Shown here: one piece after another, positions 17,043 to 25,432 of the stretch
Numbering within the stretch: position 1 is the stretch's first letter
Layout: every line of letters begins with the position of its first letter
Assembly: GCA_948441955.1 (NCBI GenBank)
Contig: CAOJQZ010000019.1
Location: forward strand, 1-34,739
Reading direction: 5' to 3'
Length of the DNA stretch: 34,739 nucleotides
Origin: an uncultured Lachnospiraceae bacterium
GTDB lineage: Bacteria > Bacillota > Clostridia > Lachnospirales > Lachnospiraceae
Notes under the pieces: model-generated
The model's database searches: none
Told to the model about the DNA's origin: nothing
What the model saw: only the letters and a program-made list of their open reading frames with translations
Made by a program: the position numbers and the translations under genes

Positions 17043-17985
17043 GCAATCGGAACAGATTATGAAGGAAGTCGGCAAGGTGCTGATAGGAAAAGAGGAAGTG
17101 ATTGGCAAGGTGCTGATGGCAATTTATGCCGGAGGGCATGTTCTTCTTGAGGATACTCCGGGGGTCGGAAAAACGACGCTGGCTCTGGGATTTTCCAGGG
17201 CTCTGGGCCTGGAATACAAGCGCATTCAATTTACGCCGGATACTATGCCCTCCGATATCACCGGCTATACCGTCCTTGGCCAGGGAAATGGCGAGGCATT
17301 ATACCGTCCCGGCGCCGTACATACGAATCTGTTTTTGGGAGATGAAATTAACCGTACATCACCGAAGACACAGTCGGCGCTTCTGGAGGCTATGGAGGAA
17401 GGAAATGTAACGGTGGATGGGGTGACTTATCTGCTACCCAGACCGTTTATCTGCATAGCGACACAGAACCCTGTAGGGATGTCAGGAACACAGCCGCTGC
17501 CGGAATCTCAGCTTGACCGTTTTATGATACGCCTTTCTATAGGATATCCTAGCACAGAGGATCAGATCCGCATACTGGATGAGAAGCAGGATCAGAATAC
17601 GCTGGACGAAGTGCGTGCCATTGTTACTCGTGATATGGTATTGGAGGTGCAGAACTATCTGTCAACAATACGCATGACTCGAGATGTACTGCGTTATATG
17701 ACCATCTTGTGTGAAAGAACGAGGGAGGATCCGGGAGTGGAGCTTGGAGTAAGCCCCCGTGGAATTATTGCGCTGTCACGTATGGCCAGAGCGAAGGCCC
17801 TGCTCAGTGAACGGGATTATGTAGTACCGGAAGATGTGCGCGCAGTTTTTAAGGATGTCTGCGTTCATCGTGTAATACTAAAACCCCAGGCTAAGATGGA
17901 GGGACAGACGGCGGCAGGGCTTCTGGAAAATATCATGCAGACTACGAAAGTGCCGGCTTTGCCGGGAAGAAGAGAAAGAATATGA
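17032..17985 (+). CDS. MoxR family AAA+ ATPase
   Basis: This 317-aa AAA_3 ATPase has Walker A GVGKTT (about 44-49), Walker B and adjacent residues in FLGDEINRTSPKTQSALLEAM, sensor region IATQNPVGMSGTQPLPESQLDRF, and a C-terminal lid with SPRGIIALSRMARAKA. MoxR ATPases act as chaperones that mature partner proteins, and in many genomes they are encoded beside DUF58 and transglutaminase-like membrane proteins, as here. It overlaps the LRR gene by 11 nt and the DUF58 gene by 4 nt (ATGA), so all three are translationally linked. Coupling to an LRR surface protein and kinase is the uncommon part. Confidence 0.95.
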   Translation: MIIKQSEQIMKEVGKVLIGKEEVIGKVLMAIYAGGHVLLEDTPGVGKTTLALGFSRALGLEYKRIQFTPDTMPSDITGYTVLGQGNGEALYRPGAVHTNLFLGDEINRTSPKTQSALLEAMEEGNVTVDGVTYLLPRPFICIATQNPVGMSGTQPLPESQLDRFMIRLSIGYPSTEDQIRILDEKQDQNTLDEVRAIVTRDMVLEVQNYLSTIRMTRDVLRYMTILCERTREDPGVELGVSPRGIIALSRMARAKALLSERDYVVPEDVRAVFKDVCVHRVILKPQAKMEGQTAAGLLENIMQTTKVPALPGRRERI

Positions 17986-19151
17986 AAAAATACAGGGTTG
18001 TATATCTGCTTGTCGTGACCTCCGTCTTTTTTACCGGCCTGTGGGGAGGTGCTAAAATCGCTCCCTTATTACTGGCAGTTTTAGCTGTTCTTCCTCTTTT
18101 TTCAGGTATGGTTTTTTATCTATCTCTGGGGGGATTCTCTGTGTCTTTGAAAGGGGAGCAGAGTATAAACGCAGGTCAGGCCTGCAGCCTCAGCCTGATC
18201 CTCTATTACCCTGTTTTTCGTCCGGCAGGTTATACACGGATAAGGCTTTTTTGTGAAAACCATGTACTTGGCACAACAAAGGAGAAGGAATATCTGCTGG
18301 AGCCGGGACGAAAGAAACACCAGGAATATCGTGTTTCTCTGGATACGGAGATATGCGGAAGCAGGACTGTCAGACTTCAGAAAGTGGTGTGCTATGACAT
18401 CCTGGGACTTTTTTCTAAAAAGAAAGCTCTTGAGGAGGAATTTACCTATACAGTATATCCCTATGAGGCACAGATATATGTTTCTCTGGAAAGAAATGTT
18501 GAAAGAGAGCAGAACGGAGATATTTATGACGGCAAGAAGAGCGGAACGGACGTAAGCGAGGTATTTGGCCTGAGAGAATACAGAGAGGGGGATCCTCTTC
18601 AAAGTATACACTGGAAATTATCAGGCAAAACGAGACAGTTGATTGTAAGAGAATTCGGACGTCCGGTTAATTATCATACTCTGGTAATTGTATCTCCGGC
18701 TTTGATTTACGGAGAGGAGGAAGTGACAGAGGAGATTGCGGGCGCAGTATTTGATTTCGGGGCATCCTTAAGCCGCGCTTTGATGAGTCAGGATATCCCC
18801 CACTTTATCGGGTACCTTTCAGGCAACGCGGTATGCTGTACACCGATAGATAATCCGGACAGCTATCAGGAGATGCTTCTGAAAATGATGACGTGTCCGA
18901 TACAGAAAAACGGAGACAATACACTGCTTTCCTTTCTGAATCAGCAGTTGTTCAGACAGTATACAAAAATTGTGTATGTAGCTGGAGAGATAAATGAAGA
19001 CATGATACAGAATTTGTCACGGGTATCGGATATGACCGTTCTGCAGGTGGTAAAAGGTAATTCAGGCTATCTGACAGGAGAGGGCGGCTGCAGAATCATC
19101 AGGATTTCTATAGAAAGTATGCGCAGTAAGGAGCATGTAATTCCTGTTTAA
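17982..19151 (+). CDS. DUF58 domain protein
   Basis: This 389-aa protein has two hydrophobic segments at the N-terminus (about 5-48). A DUF58 core follows, whose hallmark is EYREGDPLQSIHWKLSGKTRQLIVREFG (about 195-225); this entry quotes only that region. The family has a degenerate von Willebrand A-like fold and is a constant partner of MoxR ATPases. The biochemical role is not established. It starts in the ATGA overlapping the moxR stop and ends 18 bp before the transglutaminase-fold gene. Confidence 0.92.
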   Translation: MKKYRVVYLLVVTSVFFTGLWGGAKIAPLLLAVLAVLPLFSGMVFYLSLGGFSVSLKGEQSINAGQACSLSLILYYPVFRPAGYTRIRLFCENHVLGTTKEKEYLLEPGRKKHQEYRVSLDTEICGSRTVRLQKVVCYDILGLFSKKKALEEEFTYTVYPYEAQIYVSLERNVEREQNGDIYDGKKSGTDVSEVFGLREYREGDPLQSIHWKLSGKTRQLIVREFGRPVNYHTLVIVSPALIYGEEEVTEEIAGAVFDFGASLSRALMSQDIPHFIGYLSGNAVCCTPIDNPDSYQEMLLKMMTCPIQKNGDNTLLSFLNQQLFRQYTKIVYVAGEINEDMIQNLSRVSDMTVLQVVKGNSGYLTGEGGCRIIRISIESMRSKEHVIPV

Positions 19152-19169
19152 TGCTGAAATGAGGAGAAA

Positions 19170-21458
19170 ATGAAAGTGAATCAGGGAGTTCAGATACTTA
19201 CGGAACAAAGGGAAGGACAAGAGAATATATCGGCAGCTGCTATTGTAAAAGCCTTAAGCGCGATGGGTATTACTATCGGGGCGGGGGGCGCATTGTCAGC
19301 GCTGGGAGGAATGAAGCTCCTATTTATTCCTGTGCTTGCAGCGGTTGTTTCAGTTGTGGTTATTTTCGGAATCACTCTGGCTGCAAAAGGGCGTTCCTAT
19401 GGAAGCCTTTTATGCCTTTTGATGGCAGCTGCCCAGTTTTTTTTATCTGTAGGCAGCATAGTGCGGTGTGCTTTTGTATGGATGGAGCATTTCCGAAGAA
19501 TATGGAACCGTGAATTCGGGACCTTCTATGAAGGGGCCTTTACTTCCGGCTGTACGGAAACAGACGTCCTTATGACGGAAACAGTTATGGTACAGATGAT
19601 TGCCCTGCTGGTCTGTGAGCTGGTGAGAAGAAGAAGCTTTATACTGCTGACGGTTACCACATTTCTGCCGCTGTGTATGAACCTGATGCTTAACGCTGGG
19701 CTTCCGGCATGGGAAACGGCTGCAGCGGCGGCAGGATGGATTACCGCATGGTGCGGTATAAGCGGTCCTTCTAAAGTGAGATGGGAAGCGGCAGTTATGC
19801 CGGTTTTCATGCTGGCGGTTTTATGTACTGCGGCGAATATAAAGTCTGCTTCGGGATGGCAGAATGCTTCTGTAGTATTTAAAGCGGGAGCAAGGAATAG
19901 AATGGAGCGGCTGAGATTTGGGGAGGATACGCTCCCTCAGGGTAATTTAAAAAGGGCGGACCAGATGCTGGCGGGTACACAGGAGCGGCTGGAGATTAAG
20001 ACAGAAGGGGCGGGGCCGATGTATCTGCGGGGATTTGTAGGCTCCAGATATGTGGGAAATGAATGGAAGAGCTTTCCGGCAGAAACATATGGGGGAGAAT
20101 TTTCCGGCATGCTTGGGTGGCTTGAGGAACAGCAGGTTTATCCGGGAATGCAGTATGCCGGGTACAGGGAGCTGTCTTCAGAAGAGAACGAAGAAGGCAC
20201 GGAAAAATCTGTTTCAGTAAAAAATGTAGGTGCAAACCGGAAATATATCTATCTACCGGAGACCGTGTCTGTCTTTGAGGAAGAGATAGGAAGCTGGAAA
20301 CAGGATTGGTATCTGGAAGCTGAGGGATTCTTTGGACGGAATGCGTATGAGTTTACATATTATGATGCGCAAGGCAATGCGGAAACAAAGCCTCCCGAAA
20401 GCTGGGTGTATCAGGATAACAGCGGAAAAGCAGAACATTTCCTGCAGGCAGAGCAGGTATACCGATCGTTTGTATATGATAATTATCTGGATCTTGAAGA
20501 CGAGCAAAGGGAATTAATGAATACAGTTTTTTTCAATGGTATTTCCGCCGAAGAGGCAGATGGGATTTATACGGTAACGTCCCGGATACGTACGGTACTC
20601 CGTATTATGGCGGTATACCGGGAGAGACCGGTCTGTATTCCTTCCGGACAAGAATTTGCGTCATGGTTTCTGGGAGGTGGAAAGGAAGGAAACGCAGTGT
20701 ATTTTGCATCCGCGGCAGTACTTGCCTACCGTACTGCCGGTATTCCGGCTCGTTACGCAGAAGGGTATGTGCTGACAAAGGAACAATTGGAAACGGCAAA
20801 AGGAAACACAGTGACTTTGACAAATAAGAATGCCCATGCATGGGCAGAAATCTATATAGATGGTGCGGGCTGGAGGACAATAGAGGTTACACCGGGTTTC
20901 TATGAAGAACCCTATCAGGCAGAGGTTATGATTGCAGTCCCTAATGAAGCCGTGGAGGGAACGAATGGAGAAACAGCCAGTATTCCATCCTCAGAGGAAT
21001 ACGAGATGCCGGATATGGAGGAGGAAAAAGCAGAGCACTCAGGAAGCAGAGAAGGCGTAATGGAGGTTCTTGTTTTGCTTATTATAGCGCTCCTTGTATT
21101 TATGGAGATAGTCCGGCTTATTGAGATTCTCTATATGGGAAGAAGGTATAAGAATATGACAGGCAAGGAGCAGATGTATTTTCTATATCGAAGAATTATT
21201 ACTATGATGACTCTTCTATATAAAAGATTTAACGAGGAGCAGCCGTTCATACTTCCTGAAGGAGATAAGGCTGAATTTGACAAAGCCCTCTTTGAACGTA
21301 CAGTGAAGCGGATGGAGAAGGTGGTATACGGTCAGATGGAGCCTGCCCAGAGGGAGATATCTGCTGCAGAGGCGTTGACTTCTGAGCTTAAAGAAGTTCT
21401 GCGCAAAAAGCTGAAATGGCGGCAGAAGCTGAAATGGCGCTACAAGGGAATCCTATGA
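19170..21458 (+). CDS. Membrane transglutaminase-fold protein lacking the catalytic cysteine
   Basis: This 762-aa protein is built like TgpA-type proteins: several N-terminal membrane helices (about 30-225), a large external region with the transglutaminase core (about 490-580), one C-terminal helix (about 630-650) and a charged cytoplasmic tail. The core is recognisable from FASWFLGGGKEGNAVYFASA, TAGIPARYAEGYV, NAHAWAEIYI and IEVTPGF. In active relatives the first motif reads GYC or GDC followed by xxFA. Here codon 509 is GCA, so Ala replaces the nucleophilic Cys. His556 is retained and Glu572 stands where Asp or Glu occurs. GAGGAG precedes the ATG. An 18-bp tandem duplication (21408-21443) encodes KLKWRQ/KLKWRY near the end. 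Probably a pseudoenzyme. Confidence 0.88.
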   Translation: MKVNQGVQILTEQREGQENISAAAIVKALSAMGITIGAGGALSALGGMKLLFIPVLAAVVSVVVIFGITLAAKGRSYGSLLCLLMAAAQFFLSVGSIVRCAFVWMEHFRRIWNREFGTFYEGAFTSGCTETDVLMTETVMVQMIALLVCELVRRRSFILLTVTTFLPLCMNLMLNAGLPAWETAAAAAGWITAWCGISGPSKVRWEAAVMPVFMLAVLCTAANIKSASGWQNASVVFKAGARNRMERLRFGEDTLPQGNLKRADQMLAGTQERLEIKTEGAGPMYLRGFVGSRYVGNEWKSFPAETYGGEFSGMLGWLEEQQVYPGMQYAGYRELSSEENEEGTEKSVSVKNVGANRKYIYLPETVSVFEEEIGSWKQDWYLEAEGFFGRNAYEFTYYDAQGNAETKPPESWVYQDNSGKAEHFLQAEQVYRSFVYDNYLDLEDEQRELMNTVFFNGISAEEADGIYTVTSRIRTVLRIMAVYRERPVCIPSGQEFASWFLGGGKEGNAVYFASAAVLAYRTAGIPARYAEGYVLTKEQLETAKGNTVTLTNKNAHAWAEIYIDGAGWRTIEVTPGFYEEPYQAEVMIAVPNEAVEGTNGETASIPSSEEYEMPDMEEEKAEHSGSREGVMEVLVLLIIALLVFMEIVRLIEILYMGRRYKNMTGKEQMYFLYRRIITMMTLLYKRFNEEQPFILPEGDKAEFDKALFERTVKRMEKVVYGQMEPAQREISAAEALTSELKEVLRKKLKWRQKLKWRYKGIL
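21408..21443 (+). repeat. 18-bp tandem duplication in the pseudo-transglutaminase tail
   Basis: Units at 21408-21425 and 21426-21443 differ only in the last four bases (CGGCAG versus CGCTAC) and encode KLKWRQ then KLKWRY, a basic amphipathic repeat close to the membrane-distal C-terminus. Confidence 0.75.
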
Positions 21459-21522
21459 ATAAATACGAGACGTTTTAACAATAATAAGTTCCATTCATAT
21501 ATTATCTACAGAGGTGATATGT

Positions 21523-22311
21523 ATGAATGGAATTTTTTCTGCTTTTCTTGGAACAATGGGTACATTTACGATAACAGCTCTTGGTGCGGCCGGAATATTT
21601 TTTGTGAAAAAGGAAGTAAGCGGAAGAGTACAGAATGGCTTTCTTGGATTTGCCGGGGGAGTTATGATTGCAGCATCCGTTTGGTCTCTTCTGCTTCCGG
21701 GACTTGCGTTTGCAGAGGAGAACGGGCAGACGGGCTGGCTTGTGATGACAGGTGGTTTTCTTCTTGGAGTGCTGGCGCTCCTTCTGGCAGACTGTCTCTT
21801 AAAAAAATGGTTTGAAGCCCAGGAGAACAGGAAGGTGACTTTGAGAAAAAGTACAGTTATGCTTGTGACGGCAATCACTGTACATAATATTCCGGAAGGA
21901 ATGTCGGTTGGTTTGGCGTTCGCGCTTTCCGCACAGAAGCCGTCGGATATGGCGCTGCTTTCCGGCGCCATTGCCCTGGCGCTTGGAATTGGAATACAAA
22001 ATTTTCCAGAAGGTACAGCGGTTGCGCTGCCTCTTGTAAAGGAAGGGATGAAGAAGAGAACAGCGTTTTTTATCGCCAGTATGACAGCGGCTGTGGAGCC
22101 CGTTTTTGGAGTACTTGCCGCCGCATTTGCCGGGGCAGTGCGAAATTCGATTGCAGTCTGTCTTGCATTTGCGGCAGGAACAATGATTTATGTGGTGGTG
22201 GAGGAGTTAATACCGGAGGCGCACCTGGAAGGAGAAGAGGGAAAAGAAGGAACTTTGGGATTTATCGTAGGTTTTCTTGTGATGATGATATTGGATGTGG
22301 CGTTAGGCTAA
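21523..22311 (+). CDS. ZIP family divalent metal transporter
   Basis: This 262-aa protein has about eight membrane segments and the two metal-binding helices of the ZupT/GufA-like ZIP family: HNIPEGMSVGLAF (helix 4, about 125) and IQNFPEGTAVALPL (helix 5, about 165). These His, Asn and Glu residues coordinate zinc or other divalent cations during uptake. A hydrophilic loop near the C-terminus contains HLEGEEGKEG. The ATG at 21523 is chosen because GAGGTG lies 6 nt upstream; a GTG at 21514 falls inside that site. It lies 64 bp after the transglutaminase-fold gene with no visible terminator, so some co-transcription is possible. Confidence 0.92.
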   Translation: MNGIFSAFLGTMGTFTITALGAAGIFFVKKEVSGRVQNGFLGFAGGVMIAASVWSLLLPGLAFAEENGQTGWLVMTGGFLLGVLALLLADCLLKKWFEAQENRKVTLRKSTVMLVTAITVHNIPEGMSVGLAFALSAQKPSDMALLSGAIALALGIGIQNFPEGTAVALPLVKEGMKKRTAFFIASMTAAVEPVFGVLAAAFAGAVRNSIAVCLAFAAGTMIYVVVEELIPEAHLEGEEGKEGTLGFIVGFLVMMILDVALG

Positions 22312-22334
22312 TTTAAGAAACATGAAAATAACTC

Positions 22335-22363
22335 TTGTAAACCGTAAAAAGCTGTGCTAGAAT
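22335..22363 (+). promoter_or_regulatory. Predicted promoter of the secG-rnr-smpB block
   Basis: -35 TTGTAA (22335-22340) and -10 TAGAAT (22358-22363) have 17-bp spacing, 33 bp upstream of the secG ATG. Confidence 0.7.
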
Positions 22364-22396
22364 GATAATGGTTTATCGGCAGGAGGTGTATAGAAA

Positions 22397-22639
22397 ATGG
22401 AGATTCTGAAGACAATATTGTTAATTATATTTGCAATAGATTGTATCGCATTATCTGCGATTGTACTTCTTCAGGAGGGTAAGTCTGCAGGGCTTGGTAC
22501 AATCAGCGGCGCGGCAGATACCTACTGGGGGCAGAATAAGGGGCGTTCCATGGAGGGTGCGTTGGTAAAATCCACGAAGTTCCTTGCGATTCTGTTTATT
22601 GTTCTGGCAGCAGTGTTGAATCTGAAGGTGTTTGCTTAA
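22397..22639 (+). CDS. secG: Preprotein translocase subunit SecG
   Basis: This 80-aa protein with two membrane helices (about 1-22 and 58-78) is the usual size for SecG, the small accessory subunit of the SecYEG channel. Typical residues are VLLQEGKSAGLGTISGAAD in the connecting loop and the NKGRSMEG stretch before helix 2. AGGAGGTG precedes the start. It heads the secG-rnr-smpB block common in Firmicutes. A hairpin terminator follows immediately, so rnr would need read-through or its own promoter. Confidence 0.95.
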   Translation: MEILKTILLIIFAIDCIALSAIVLLQEGKSAGLGTISGAADTYWGQNKGRSMEGALVKSTKFLAILFIVLAAVLNLKVFA

Positions 22640-22665
22640 GGTTTAGGTTATGTTAGAAAATGGCG

Positions 22666-22694
22666 GGACACTCCTGTAATGGGGTGTCCTTTTT
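22666..22694 (+). terminator. Hairpin terminator after secG
   Basis: GGACACTCC pairs with GGGGTGTCC (9 bp, one G-T pair) around a TGTAAT loop and is followed by five T. It lies only 14 bp before the rnr start, so it probably attenuates rnr-smpB expression. Confidence 0.75.
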
Positions 22695-22708
22695 AGATAT
22701 GGTGGAAA

Positions 22709-24724
22709 ATGGGGAAGATTATGGGTGAAGGCAAAAATTTTGTGAAAAGTAAAAAAGTAGTCGGTATTTTCCGAGCAAATCAAAGAGGGTTCGGCTTTGT
22801 TGTGACTTCGGATCATCCTTCGGATATTTATATCGGAGAGGAAAATACAGGAGGGGCTTTTGACGGCGATGAGGTAGAGGCTGTAATAACAAAAGCCCCG
22901 GATGAAGGTGATAAAAAGCAGGAGGGGAAGATTGTTGGGATTTTGTCCAGGGGTATTACAAGGGTGGTAGGACTTTACCGGAAAAGACCAAAGGCAGCAT
23001 ATGGTTTTGTACTTCCCGATAACCAGCGTATAGGAAAAGACATTTTTATTCCCGGCGAGGTTTCCAAAGGAGCTGCGGACGGACATAAGGTAGTGGCGGA
23101 GATTACATCCTACGGTAATGACAGGCAGAAACCGGAAGGAAAGATCGTGGAGATTATAGGTCATATAAATGATCCGGGCACGGATATTCTTTCGATTGTT
23201 AAGGGATATGATCTCCCGGTGGAATTTCCCGAAAAGGTTCTGAATCAGGCAGCCAGGGCGTCCAGGCCTGTAAGCGGGGCCGATATGGCAGGGCGCAGAG
23301 ATCTTCGCGGCTGGCAGATGGTAACAATTGACGGCGAGGATGCAAAGGATTTGGATGACGCCGTTTCTGTTACGAAAGAGGGAGAGAGCTATATTCTTGG
23401 AGTTCACATTGCAGATGTGGCGAATTATGTACAGGAAAACAGCGCTCTTGACAGGGAAGCGCTGAAGAGGGGAACCAGTGTTTATCTGGCTGACCGTGTT
23501 GTTCCTATGCTGCCCCACGCATTATCCAACGGAATCTGTTCCTTGAACGCCGGGGAGGACCGGTTGGCGCTCAGCTGTATTATGACGGTCGACCACAGGG
23601 GGCTCGTTGTGGATCACGAACTTGCAGAAACAGTGATACATGTGGATCGGCGTATGACATATACAAGCGTAAATAAGATTCTGGAAGAGCAGGATAAAAA
23701 GGAGCGGGAGGAATATAAAGAATTTGTGCCTATGTTTGAACGGATGCGCGAGCTGTCCGGGATTATAAGGGAGAGAAGAAAGAAAAGGGGTTCCATTGAT
23801 TTTGATTTTCCGGAAACAAAACTGATTCTTGATGAGAATGGACGTCCCCTTGACATCCGGCCGTATGAAAGAAATGTGGCGCATAAAATGATAGAAGACT
23901 TTATGCTGCTGGCAAATGAAACCGTTGCAGAGGACTATTACTGGCAGGAGATACCCTTTGTTTACCGTACGCATGAGGCTCCGGAAGAGACAAAAATCCG
24001 TACCCTTGCAACATTTATTAATAATTTTGGATATTCTATGCATATAGGTACAAATGAGGTGCGGCCAAAAGAGATTCAAAAGCTCCTTGTCCGGATAGAG
24101 GGGACTCCTCAGGAAACGCTTATCAGCAGGCTTGCGCTCCGTTCCATGAAACAGGCAAAGTACACGCCGGATAATACGGGACATTTCGGACTGGCAGCGA
24201 ATTATTACACACATTTCACTTCGCCTATAAGAAGGTATCCGGATCTTCAGATTCACCGTATTATAAAGGATAATATCCGGGGAAGGATGAATGAGGAGAA
24301 GCTTGCCCGCTATCAGCACATTCTGCCAGAGGTGGCGAAACAGTCCAGTGAAAAGGAGAGACGGGCGGAAGAAGCGGAAAGAGAAACCATAAAGCTTAAA
24401 AAGGCAGAATATATGCAGGAACGGCTTGGTGAAGTGTTTGAGGGAGTAATCTCAGGCATGACCCGGTGGGGAATGTATGTAGAGCTCTCCAATACAGTAG
24501 AGGGATTGGTCCATGTGGCAAACATGAAGGACGACCATTATGAGTATAATGAGCAGAGCTATGAAATGGCAGGCTTGCATTTAAAAAAGGTATACAGATT
24601 GGGGCAGAAGGTTTATGTCCGTGTTATAAGCGTGGATCGGCTGCTTCGTACGATTGATTTTGAAATTGTTGATGAAGGAGACTTGGAAGATGGCGAAGAC
24701 AGATGGCAAGATGATAGCCAATAA
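22709..24724 (+). CDS. rnr: Ribonuclease R
   Basis: This 671-aa 3'-5' exoribonuclease of the RNB family degrades structured RNA and takes part in trans-translation quality control. Domains in order: cold-shock/OB region (GIFRANQRGFGFV at about 19-31), a second OB, the catalytic RNB domain with metal-binding Asp residues in IDGEDAKDLDDAV (D208, D214, D216, D217), and a C-terminal S1 domain (FEGVISGMTRWGMYVEL, about 580). Two starts are possible: ATG 22709 (GGTGG just upstream) and ATG 22721 (GGGGAAG just upstream). Its end overlaps smpB by 35 nt, which fits their shared function. Confidence 0.96.
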   Translation: MGKIMGEGKNFVKSKKVVGIFRANQRGFGFVVTSDHPSDIYIGEENTGGAFDGDEVEAVITKAPDEGDKKQEGKIVGILSRGITRVVGLYRKRPKAAYGFVLPDNQRIGKDIFIPGEVSKGAADGHKVVAEITSYGNDRQKPEGKIVEIIGHINDPGTDILSIVKGYDLPVEFPEKVLNQAARASRPVSGADMAGRRDLRGWQMVTIDGEDAKDLDDAVSVTKEGESYILGVHIADVANYVQENSALDREALKRGTSVYLADRVVPMLPHALSNGICSLNAGEDRLALSCIMTVDHRGLVVDHELAETVIHVDRRMTYTSVNKILEEQDKKEREEYKEFVPMFERMRELSGIIRERRKKRGSIDFDFPETKLILDENGRPLDIRPYERNVAHKMIEDFMLLANETVAEDYYWQEIPFVYRTHEAPEETKIRTLATFINNFGYSMHIGTNEVRPKEIQKLLVRIEGTPQETLISRLALRSMKQAKYTPDNTGHFGLAANYYTHFTSPIRRYPDLQIHRIIKDNIRGRMNEEKLARYQHILPEVAKQSSEKERRAEEAERETIKLKKAEYMQERLGEVFEGVISGMTRWGMYVELSNTVEGLVHVANMKDDHYEYNEQSYEMAGLHLKKVYRLGQKVYVRVISVDRLLRTIDFEIVDEGDLEDGEDRWQDDSQ

Positions 24725-25157
24725 TAAGAAAGCATTTCATGATTACTTTATCCTGGAAAAATATGAGGCGGGCATAGCGCTCCATGGAACGGAGGTAAAG
24801 TCGCTGCGCATGGGAAAATGCAGCATAAAGGAATCCTTTATTCGGATTGAGAACGGCGAAATGTTTATTTATGGTATGCATGTAAGTCCTTATGAGAAAG
24901 GGAATATTTTTAACAAGGATCCCCTTCGGATCCGCAAGCTCCTTCTGCATAAATCCGAAATTAATAAAATGCTTGGAAAGACAAAGGAAAAGGGGATGGC
25001 GATTGTACCGTTAAAGGTATACTTCAAGGGGAGCCTTGTAAAAGTTGAAATTGGTCTGGCAAAAGGGAAGAAGCTGTATGACAAACGGCAGGACATCGCA
25101 AAGAAGGATCAGAAAAGAGAGGCCGAAAGGGACTTTAAGGTAAGAAATCTGGGATAA
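24690..25157 (+). CDS. smpB: SsrA-binding protein SmpB
   Basis: This 155-aa protein matches family length. SmpB binds the tRNA-like part of tmRNA and delivers it to stalled ribosomes. Typical sequence includes NNKKAFHDYFILEKYEAGI, LHGTEVKSLRMGK, HVSPYEKGN, the KVYFKGSLVKVEIGLAKGKK strand pair and the basic tail KLYDKRQDIAKKDQKREAER. The ATG at 24690 is chosen because AAGGAG lies 9 nt upstream; upstream in-frame ATGs sit inside rnr without a suitable site. The tmRNA it serves is encoded about 7.8 kb downstream in the same orientation. Confidence 0.96.
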   Translation: MAKTDGKMIANNKKAFHDYFILEKYEAGIALHGTEVKSLRMGKCSIKESFIRIENGEMFIYGMHVSPYEKGNIFNKDPLRIRKLLLHKSEINKMLGKTKEKGMAIVPLKVYFKGSLVKVEIGLAKGKKLYDKRQDIAKKDQKREAERDFKVRNLG

Positions 25158-25190
25158 GATGATATAAACGAAGTGAACAGGAGGATAAGA

Positions 25191-25427
25191 ATGGTACCAA
25201 TAAAAAAAGAAGACTTGCGTAAACTGGTAAGTCAGACTACAATGGAAATATATGAAGAGCTGACTCCCGAGCTGATACGTCTGATTGAACAGACGAAGCA
25301 TGACGATACCCTTACAGAGGCTCAGAAGCAGGATGAGGTAGCTCTGCATATGATGGGATATGTAAAAACCTGTACAAATGAGATTATAATAGAGGTACTG
25401 GCGGAAATTCTTGGATTGGAGGAGTAA
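25191..25427 (+). CDS. Small conserved-looking protein of unknown function
   Basis: I do not recognise this 78-aa protein. It is soluble-looking and mostly helical, with acidic and basic residues alternating (KKEDLRKLVSQTTMEIYEELTPELIRLI, of which this is the opening), and it has no cysteine motif or signal peptide. The ATG at 25191 is chosen because AGGAGG lies 6 nt upstream; a GTG at 25173 precedes that site. It lies 33 bp after smpB and 5 bp before the zinc-ribbon gene, so it is probably part of the same transcript. The good ribosome binding site and close packing argue that it is real. Confidence 0.7.
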   Translation: MVPIKKEDLRKLVSQTTMEIYEELTPELIRLIEQTKHDDTLTEAQKQDEVALHMMGYVKTCTNEIIIEVLAEILGLEE

Positions 25428-25432
25428 AGGTG

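Noticed and set aside
22643..23518. Long minus-strand open frame (291 aa) opposite rnr
   Set aside because: It lies fully antisense to RNase R, has no family resemblance or ribosome binding site, and its composition reflects complement codon bias.
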